Below, piece after piece: positions 57,081 through 64,000 of a stretch of 64,000 nucleotides of DNA. Every line of letters begins with the position of its first letter. Position 1 is the stretch's first letter. The notes under the pieces were generated by a model, which made no database searches, was not told the DNA's origin, and worked only from the letters and a program-made list of their open reading frames with translations. This stretch comes from Fistulifera solaris (Eukaryota > Bacillariophyta > Bacillariophyceae > Naviculales > Stauroneidaceae): positions 620,001 to 684,000 of the forward strand of contig AP026136.1 of assembly GCA_030295235.1 (NCBI GenBank). Direction: 5' to 3'. Position numbers and translations under genes: made by a program.

Positions 57081-59376
57081 TTAATGGACGGCATCGTCTT
57101 CCAGCTTGTGGTCGACAGGAGTGTAGCCTTTCAGGTTGGTGGCGAGATCGTATTCAACTAAGGTACCAATCATTTTAGCGAGCGGTTTCAGCTGCTTTTC
57201 GTAGCGCTTCCATGATTTCATACCGTCCTTGTATAGTCCTTTACGCACTTGGGTGGTGGAGAGTGTGTTTACGGCATGCTTTTTCTTGTGAAAGTCTAGA
57301 ACAGTTTCATTCCAGGGAAGCCCAGCTGCTTCGATAATCTTTTTTGCTACACCTGGCATGTCGTTCACCATATCCTCGTACCGGATGTGTGTCACACGCC
57401 CTGGCAAAACCTTGTCCCAATGCACCATTATTTCTCGGTATGCGCGATACAATTCGGCAAGGCTTTCGAAATCACAGGTATAGTCTAGTGTCCCGGAAGG
57501 AAACTCATGCTTGTAGGCAGAAAAAAGAGTATCCATCGGCTCACGGACCACGTGAAGAATAAGAGCATGAGGATAGAGCATCTGAATGAATCCGATGTCT
57601 GAGCATCATGCGAAAAAGAGAGAGAAGAGAAGTTAGACGACAGTATAACAATCAAGAAGCGATCGTGTTGTGTACGCACTGTTGTAGTTGGTCAACATCT
57701 TATCGACAAGACGGGCAGGTTCATGTTCAACTTCTTCGACTCCATTCGCTTCTTTTAGAGCTTCCCACCTCTCCTTCATTTCGAGCACTACTTTAGCCGC
57801 TAGGTCTCGCGTTACATCGCCCAAGATTTCAGGAGATTCCATACTAACACGTACAATTTCATTCCGAATTTCAGGGAGACGACCATTGAATACCGAGTTC
57901 TCTCCCGTCCCAACAATTTGTGGATGTGAATCCAAGACACGTTCCAACAACGTCGAACCACTTCTTACGAAACCGACAATAAAAATGGGGATTCTTGATT
58001 CACTGCCAACGTAGGAGGGCCAAAACCCGGAGGTAAAGATATTCTTCGTTTGACTGATCCGTGACAGCTCCGAGCCCTTCTGCCAAGGCGGCAATATAGA
58101 CATTTTGTGCTTATAGGCTGTCTTCAAGTGTTCAAAGGCTGCGCTCGCATCCTTAGTTTTTGCGTCGTGGTAAATGAACATAGAATGATGAAGACGGGTC
58201 AGCACAGCCGCGTAAGCAGGCTTGCTATGCGCCGGTGCTGACGCAAATTGCCCCTCAAGTTTAGGTAGCAAGTCCTCCACTGGCTCCACCAGCGTGTCCC
58301 AACCCCCGACAACGGCCTCCTCTTGTGTTTGTAAAATACGCGCGAGTCCTTGATACGAATCTGAAAAGCCAAGCGTATCATCTTCGCGTGTGACTTGTAC
58401 AAGATCGCGAGCAGCATCGCTATATCGACCTAGAATCAATAGAGCTGATCCACGCGAGTTGACTGCGTCGAGGTAACCTGGCTCAATGTCCAAACACGAC
58501 GAGTAGCTCTCCACTGCACGTTCAAACATATTGGCCATAAAAAAAACCTTCCCTTGAGCTGTGTAAATGGCACACAAGAGCCCGTCGATGCTCTTCTCAC
58601 GATTACTAAGTGATATTTCATCTTTAACTGAAGCGACCGACGGGTTGCTGGATTTACTTGTTGACTGGTTTTTCTGCAGCGCTTCTTTCTTGCGCTCCAA
58701 CGCCATTTCAACAATTTTTTCGTACATCTGGATCGTTTTTTTCTCATACGTTCCGCCCTCATGATATCGCAGCTCATAAAAGCGCATGGCATCCGCGAAA
58801 TCCAAAGCAGCAAACAAGTCACCTGAATTGTTCTTATACGCCTCTTCTAGGGAATTGATCTGATCAATAACCATCAATCGCGCATCGTCATCAGCTCCTC
58901 CCTCGCCGACGTGCAGTTCGCTTATCCGCATTCGTTTGTGACTTTGAGTTCGAATTGGCCGACGACGACTCGTGTTCGGAGGGGCGCCGCTGTGGGGCCA
59001 CACTTTCACGATCCATCTCAATACGGCGTCTCCTCGACTGTATGGTGGATAGAACATGTTTATAATCGGTAGGCCAACTGGATGGTGCAGACTCTAGAGG
59101 AATAGGTGCCGGAGGTGGCACTGACAAATCGTCTTGGATCGGGCGACGCTGCCATCCCGCCGGTTTTCTTCGTTCGAACTGGAGAGGCTCATATCCATTC
59201 AACTCGATCGGCTTTACATTCGTATTCACTGTCAGACGACTGAATAGCGAGAACAAAAGAACAGGAATCACTAAGAAGACGAAAAGTGAAACCGTCATTG
59301 ATGGCTCGTCATTGTTGTTATCCCTATCAATCGGCCGTGTGTCCGCTGTCGTCGCTTCTTTCTCTTCTGATCCCAT
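57081..59376 (-). CDS. TPR-sulfotransferase, type II membrane protein
   Basis: The domain order is a cytosolic tail, one membrane helix (VSLFVFLVIPVLLFSLFSRL, residues ~30-50), a Pro/Arg stem, about four TPR-like helical repeats (residues ~170-370) and a sulfotransferase domain. The 5'-phosphosulfate loop FVRSGSTLLERVLDSHPQIVG and the 3'-phosphate region LILHVVREPMDTLFSAYKH are both present, with IRYEDMVND later. This is the layout of Golgi enzymes that transfer sulfate from PAPS to proteins or glycans. Exon 1 57680-59376 and exon 2 57081-57598 are joined by intron 57599-57679 (GTGCGT...CTCAG). The frame breaks once near the TTT at 58943-58945 (one base too many), between SSANSNS and HKRMRISELHVG; the repaired length is 737 residues. 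Substrate unknown; diatom wall or adhesive glycans are plausible. Confidence 0.8.
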
Positions 59377-60274
59377 GATCCGTCAATTCTTTTGTTTTTA
59401 TCAAGGAGTCGCTGAGTTAATTCAAGGCTAGATAAGAATACATAAACAGCATGCATTATATAATTGTAAGCAAATGAAGAAGTTGCCTTGACAGGCATAA
59501 TTGCCAAACCTGTCGCTTTTACTGGTAATGGTTTACTACGTACTATTTTCCAACATTTCCACGACTGTATTTTAGTCATGAGTCATTTCAACTAATAATA
59601 TTACGAGTCTATTATAGGTCCTTGTTACGAGTATCACTTTAGTAGCCGGTGGTTCGATAGAGTCGCTTCGCACTACTTCTGCATGTTTTTTTAGCAATGC
59701 TAAACCAAAAACATAAGCATTACTCAAGAGTCCCAAGTACTTTGGTAATGAATGCGAGGATTAATTATCATGTTACGGAATACTTTTTTTTTAAAGATGT
59801 ACAAGTACCCTGGTACCTGGTACCAAGTACAAGTATAGAGTTAACGAGATGTTGTTTCGACCAATCTACTCCGATAAGGCTAAAGATACTATTGAATACA
59901 ATCCCAGTGCCTTACGGTACGGTACCCACCAAGTAAGTTTTCCTTATAGTGGGTGAAGATTGGGATGTCGCAAAGAGATGGATGTCACGAAGAACAAATG
60001 CCGCGTCAGCAAAGCTGACGTTGCTCACTTCTCGTGACAACATTCAATTGGCAGTGTCGCATGGAAAGTAGAAATAATGTCAGATGCGTTTCTTGATTGG
60101 GATCACAATCACAGGTGACAAGCCACTGGTACCGGTACCGGTACGGTACCTGGTAAGCGATGCGTGGGTCTCTCGTTTTTCTTTCTTGTCATAAACGATC
60201 TTCATTCATTTGTATCCAAGCAATAGTCCCAATACTTCCTAAGGAGACTAATATTAATAAAGATCTTGTCAAGT
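59377..60274. other. Divergent intergenic region with GGTACC palindromic arrays
   Basis: The 898-bp gap holds a dispersed-element copy (59560-59587) and two GGTACC-rich arrays (59799-59830 and 60127-60152), the latter reading GGTACCGGTACCGGTACGG. No gene is seen. Confidence 0.5.
60127..60152. repeat. GGTACC-type self-complementary microsatellite
   Basis: Alternating GGTACC units form nested palindromes. Related arrays lie at 5862-5890, 11873-11891, 35164-35182, 52455-52466 and 59799-59830, all outside coding sequence. Confidence 0.6.
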
Positions 60275-60736
60275 ATGAAGATCTATAGTTCACATTCATC
60301 GATAACATCGTTTTTGAAGTTTATGCAACCGAGCAGAGTGTCAGCAAATCTTAGATTTGCTGGTTTTTCTCAATCGGAAAGATGTGCGTCTAGCATTGCT
60401 TTTCAAACCTTTGACCATGACAATCGTTTCAGAGAGTCGGAGACGATAGGCGAACGATTTCATGACTATCGGCAATACGGCTATCATGCAGTCTCAACGC
60501 ATCGTTGCTATGCCACTTCGGCAGCAAAGATACCCGTCGACCCCCAACCTTTACTATCATTGGTAAATACTTCAGTAGGCCATATGCACTATCCTGATGA
60601 ATACTCCTTTATCATGGCGTCACGATGCCCTGTTTCGTCGGAACAGTGTGAAAAAGTTCGTTTAGAGATTTCATCGGATCATCAGAAAGAAATGCCTCCG
60701 GAGATTACGAAAAACTCGGTGGCAAAAGGGCTTTGA
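60275..60736 (+). CDS. Hypothetical protein, possibly mitochondrial, ~153 residues
   Basis: The frame is open from an ATG at 60275 (MKIYSSHSSITSFLKFMQPS). The first ~45 residues are rich in Ser, Arg, Phe and Leu and lack acidic residues, consistent with a mitochondrial presequence. The rest is polar, without repeats or membrane helices, and ends in KNSVAKGL. No family is recognised. The length and composition make it a plausible but unproven gene. Confidence 0.35.
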   Translation: MKIYSSHSSITSFLKFMQPSRVSANLRFAGFSQSERCASSIAFQTFDHDNRFRESETIGERFHDYRQYGYHAVSTHRCYATSAAKIPVDPQPLLSLVNTSVGHMHYPDEYSFIMASRCPVSSEQCEKVRLEISSDHQKEMPPEITKNSVAKGL

Positions 60737-61068
60737 TACTTGTTTGATGATACACGAATGCTTTACCACTAAAAGCTCTTTTCTTTTTATGCAAGGCTAT
60801 TTCCTATGCAGTCCAGCTACAAAGCGTTAAGTGATAGATAAATACGTATAGACTTTTTAGATTAATCCGTAGAATGGTGAGTAATACATGCTACTACGGA
60901 GTATGTACGTGTACGTATTCCCAAATAAAGTGATGCACCGCCACGAAACGGAAAAGAGAACAACAACGCGAATGAATATCTGAACTATCTCTTGATAAGA
61001 TGACCGACAGTAAAAGGAAAGTGTATGCAGTAAAATTTGTCGCGACACAACATAGCGAGAACTAATGC
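60737..61068. other. Intergenic region, 332 bp
   Basis: It lies between convergent genes and contains a TACGGAGTA copy (60895-60903). No gene is seen. Confidence 0.4.
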
Positions 61069-62847
61069 TTAAATTTCGTACATGACCATGTAAGCCGTTC
61101 CTCGAGAGTTTTCCAATGCTTCTGTCGATGATATCAACGATACATAGGAGTCATTAAAGCGGGTCCATCTTCTCTCCTTATCGTCTTCGTACCAGCGATG
61201 CGAGTCAGCAGTGTAATGGCCACAACTTGCGGACGATCCTATATGATTCACCACGCTTCGAATGGAATAGATATCCGCCGACACGTCCGGTTTCACACAG
61301 TCCGTAGCCATAAATTCAGTTAAAACACTAAGATGATCGTGAAGCGACAGCTGTTCCTCAAATAATACAGGCGAACGATTCTTCCGGTATGTGACCGATG
61401 AATAGTCTTCACTGACATCGACGATGAAGCGCTTGAAATGAAGTAATAGAGCACGTGGAAGTCGAACAATCTCTGAAGTTTGTGTCGCACTGGAGCAAAA
61501 ACACTTTTCGCACTTGATTTCGCGCTTTTCTGGTGCGAAAAACCGCCTCAAGCCGTCGTCGACGCTCCCGCTGTCGGGTCCGATTTCCAGCGACAAGTGC
61601 CAAAACTTTTCTTGGTGGGTTCTTGAAAACTTGCAAGAGTCGCAAGTTAAGCGAATGCGCACTTCAGTGGTAAAATACTCTGCCAATGGGGACTCTGGCT
61701 GGAACGGTCCTTCGTTGGACGTTTCCATTGATGAATCGTCCACTTCCGGTGCCGCAAGTGTGGGTTTTTGTTCATCTAGAGGATCATTTCCCTCCGTGTA
61801 TCGAGTCAAGCTCATTTTGGCGGTATTCATTCGACCGCCGATCAGTTTACATCTTGGTTCGGATGCTGTCAGCAGACCGGGGAACGCAACAAGTGGAGAT
61901 GATTGCGCATCTACACAAGAATGAGTTTCGTGCAGCAGCTTACCAATGTCCTCAACACCAAGCTTCGAAAATGAGAACGGCATTTGATCTGTAAAGAATG
62001 TTTTCGACTCTCCAGTTCTTGGCCGCTTGCTCGACGTCGGTGATGTGTCCAATTCTTCCAATTGAGTGCCCAGAGCAGAGCCACCCGAAAGAAATTCCCC
62101 GCGGCTTCTTTCTCGTCGCTCTGATAGCTGTGGAGACGCGTTTTCGGAGCTGCCTTTGTAGTCTTCGTCTAGTAAATCCAGTAAGGTGGTCAAAAATTCG
62201 TGGGCGTCTTGTTGACGAAATCCCACAAACAAAGACGATCTCGAGTCAATGGCAGTCTGAAAATTATGCGGTTGCACAGTTTTTCCTTCTCTTAGTAACC
62301 TCATCAAGTTAAGGAACTCAGTTCGCAGGCCACCCCTATTCTCGTTTACTGTCTGCGATTCAACCTTGCCGTTGTCTAATGTGTCGACAAAATTATCCAG
62401 ACTGGCTAGCATTTGCAACGCCGAAGCCATGTAGCACGTATTTCCAAGGTTATGTAAGCCACCGAAGACGCCATTCGACGGAAGACTTGTACTCCAGTCC
62501 ATTAATTCGGGTGCTTCAAGCTCACTAGACGAAGAAGCAGTGTCGTTCAAAACTTCCTTAATGGCATTGTTCATCGAAATATCGATCAAATTACTAATTG
62601 CTGGCGTTTCAGGATGAGAATCTTGCTCCTTGTTTATCATTTCGTGATCGCAGCATGTAAATTTCCCGCCATCCTCGCTTTGGGATGCCGTAACATTGGC
62701 AATGTCTTCCACACGATCGCCAATTCTTCCTGTTGCGAGCATTCGTCGGTTTTCGTGCTGATTCATGGATGAATCATCATCCCCGGCGTGATTACCATAA
62801 CATGATTTCGATAGCTGGAAATGAGATCGAGGGAGTAGTAGAGTCAT
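61069..62847 (-). CDS. Ubiquitin-specific protease (USP/UCH-type deubiquitinase), single exon
   Basis: 592 residues without a frame break. The Cys box is GGLHNLGNTCYMASALQML (near residue 130) with the catalytic Cys. A QQDAHEFLTTLLDLL box follows near residue 215, then a zinc-binding CDSCKFSR...CEKCFC. The His box GSSASCGHYTADSHRWYED...RFNDSYVSLIS closes the domain near the C-terminus. A ~190-residue insert between the boxes is polar. The N-terminal ~115 residues are disordered. The first ATG at 62847 is used; the start LPRSHFQ could instead be the end of an intron, as TTTCCAG occurs just inside. It is a second, distinct USP in this window; the USP36-like one at 24757-27612 is not a close duplicate. 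Confidence 0.85.
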   Translation of the reverse strand: MTLLLPRSHFQLSKSCYGNHAGDDDSSMNQHENRRMLATGRIGDRVEDIANVTASQSEDGGKFTCCDHEMINKEQDSHPETPAISNLIDISMNNAIKEVLNDTASSSSELEAPELMDWSTSLPSNGVFGGLHNLGNTCYMASALQMLASLDNFVDTLDNGKVESQTVNENRGGLRTEFLNLMRLLREGKTVQPHNFQTAIDSRSSLFVGFRQQDAHEFLTTLLDLLDEDYKGSSENASPQLSERRERSRGEFLSGGSALGTQLEELDTSPTSSKRPRTGESKTFFTDQMPFSFSKLGVEDIGKLLHETHSCVDAQSSPLVAFPGLLTASEPRCKLIGGRMNTAKMSLTRYTEGNDPLDEQKPTLAAPEVDDSSMETSNEGPFQPESPLAEYFTTEVRIRLTCDSCKFSRTHQEKFWHLSLEIGPDSGSVDDGLRRFFAPEKREIKCEKCFCSSATQTSEIVRLPRALLLHFKRFIVDVSEDYSSVTYRKNRSPVLFEEQLSLHDHLSVLTEFMATDCVKPDVSADIYSIRSVVNHIGSSASCGHYTADSHRWYEDDKERRWTRFNDSYVSLISSTEALENSRGTAYMVMYEI

Positions 62848-63423
62848 TTTATTACGGACTAAGTGATATTAGAATGGGAATAAAGTGCAATCCTCGTGGG
62901 ATGAATGCAAACGTGGGAGAAGAACGGTGTATTTGTGGTCTTCCATCGACTGTGTGGACATGACGGCTAATTTTTTGCCTTGTCGTGTCCCGACGATGTA
63001 AATCGTCGACAGTTGCAGACCAGAGGGCCAACGGTGAAAGGTAAAAACAGACGAGCCCGCCGGGCCTACAGTTCAAGTTCAATATAGAGTAATGAAAGTC
63101 CTATAGATTAGAAAGAACTCTATTTCTCTTATTGTTCTATAGTGATTAGTTCGTTTTTCTTCTTCATCGTCCACGCAAGACTTAAATGATCAAAAGACGA
63201 CGTACGACGTACGTACGCAAGGGCTAATTCAACACCAATCCCGAATCCCGAATTACAAGCTGAAGACGCACGACGGACGTTGTCATTCTGACAAATGAGT
63301 GACTCGGGTTTTGTTTTGTGTCAAGATTCAGGGCCGACAACCTAACTTTTAGTCATCAAAATTAACAAGAAAAACTCATCTAACTAACTATTGCGCGGGA
63401 AATAGTAAACCGTAAAAGTTAAA
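62848..63423. other. Intergenic region, 576 bp
   Basis: It lies between the USP gene's 5' end and the PDI-like gene's 3' end. It contains a short ACGTACG-rich stretch (63199-63218). No gene is seen. Confidence 0.4.
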
Positions 63424-63959
63424 TTAGAGCTCGTCCTTGAAGAGCTCCTTCTCTTTGTAAGCTCGAACGGAACGAAGTGTAGCTAGTCCCCTCTGTCGTA
63501 CTTGCTTCACTCTATCATCCTTCTCGCCTAGTAGTTTTGTGTAACGCGCTTGCAATTGCGCCACTGAGTCACTGTACTGCTTCTCAATAGCAACTACTTT
63601 GTCTTCCTCTACTTTAATCAAAGCATCAAGTTCCGCGTCGTCCATGGCGAAGAAGGCCTCAATTTTCGCTTTTGTCTCAGCATCACACAAGTCTACATTG
63701 GCAGCATTACACATGGGTTCCGTCAGGTGCGCTTCGGCGAATTTCTCGTACTCAGCAGGTGTGTGTTCTCCGTTAAATGACTTTAAATGAGCGGGATCGC
63801 CCCACATTAAGCTTGGGTAACCTCGAATCCCGTGTTCGTCGCACAAAATTTTACCCGACTTTGTCGTACAGTCGACTTTGCCCACAAAGCCAACCGGATG
63901 GTCTTTCCATTTCTCTGCGAATTCGGCGAATTCGGGTTGCATCTTTTGCAGTGGGGACA
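63424..63959 (-). CDS. Protein-disulfide-isomerase-like thioredoxin-domain protein, 3' exon only
   Basis: The exon begins at a strong acceptor (CTTTTCTGTTGTTACCCCAG, ending at 63960), and the rest of the gene lies beyond the window. The first codons read CPHCK, the redox motif. The A4 run (plus TTTT 63944-63947) is one base short; with it restored, CPHCKKMQPEFAEFAEKW continues into FVGKVDCTTKSGKILCDEHGIRGYPSLMWG, a typical thioredoxin fold with the cis-Pro region GYPSLM. The C-terminus is an all-helical, charged tail (KVEEDKVVAIEKQYSDS) ending KEKELFKDEL. The last four residues KDEL-like (DEL) suggest ER retention. It acts in oxidative folding in the ER lumen, by family knowledge. Confidence 0.82.
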
Positions 63960-64000
63960 CTGGGGTAACAACAGAAAAGCGGATAGCACTGTCAGTTTCA

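Noticed and set aside
61069-62847. The two USP genes as a tandem duplicate pair
   Set aside because: They are 34 kb apart. Insert layout and Cys-box flanks differ, and one is split by introns while the other is not.

Overview
This is eukaryotic nuclear DNA from a photosynthetic stramenopile, most likely a pennate diatom such as Phaeodactylum tricornutum. That is an inference from four things. Several proteins start with a signal peptide followed by an ASAF/ASAFAP-like plastid transit motif (CbbX, phosphate translocator, a TPR protein, a MATE carrier). There is a nuclear red-type Rubisco activase (CbbX). Introns are short (52-176 nt) GT-AG introns. The gene set includes EFSec, a PUFA elongase, Sec23, a PIAS/Siz ligase and calpain-7. 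About 26 protein genes are packed on both strands with 0.1-1.5 kb gaps. I see no tRNA, rRNA, CRISPR array or intact transposon.

Layout. 1-14 kb: the end of an MFSD5-like carrier, two related secretory coiled-coil proteins on the minus strand, a decayed MYND-finger gene and a TPR gene between them, and an SCP/FCP1-like phosphatase. 14-25 kb: a small secreted protein, Sec23, a mutarotase-like membrane protein, an unknown membrane protein, a plastid TPR protein and CbbX. 25-39 kb: a USP36-like deubiquitinase, a calpain-7-like protease, a WD40 protein with a myristoylation signal, an aldo/keto reductase and a PIAS-type SUMO ligase. 39-49 kb: a DHAR/CLIC-like GST, a MATE carrier, a RETICULATA-type protein, a fatty acid hydroxylase-like protein, an ELO elongase and a triose-phosphate-type translocator. 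49-64 kb: a small membrane protein, EFSec, an FSH1-like protein without its nucleophile, a rhomboid protease, a tiny secreted Cys peptide, a TPR-sulfotransferase, a second USP and the C-terminal part of a PDI-like protein.

The genes do not form a pathway cluster. Themes are plastid function (CbbX, phosphate translocator, MATE, RETICULATA, DHAR-like), secretion and membranes (Sec23, rhomboid, coiled-coil proteins, sulfotransferase) and ubiquitin/SUMO turnover.

A warning for the reader: at least 26 single-base frame breaks, nearly all at short homopolymers, interrupt 15 otherwise well-formed genes, including the normally essential Sec23. Repairing each by one base gives a family-like protein with an exact codon count. 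I treat them as probable consensus errors rather than pseudogenes, and give gene spans across them. The clearest non-coding novelties are a dispersed ~30 bp element (CACGACTG...GTCATGAGTCA) in at least seven copies, a 30-bp-arm foldback, and recurrent GGTACC and TACTCCGTA motifs. The clearest gene-structure novelty is a 15-nt microexon that encodes the P-loop of EFSec.
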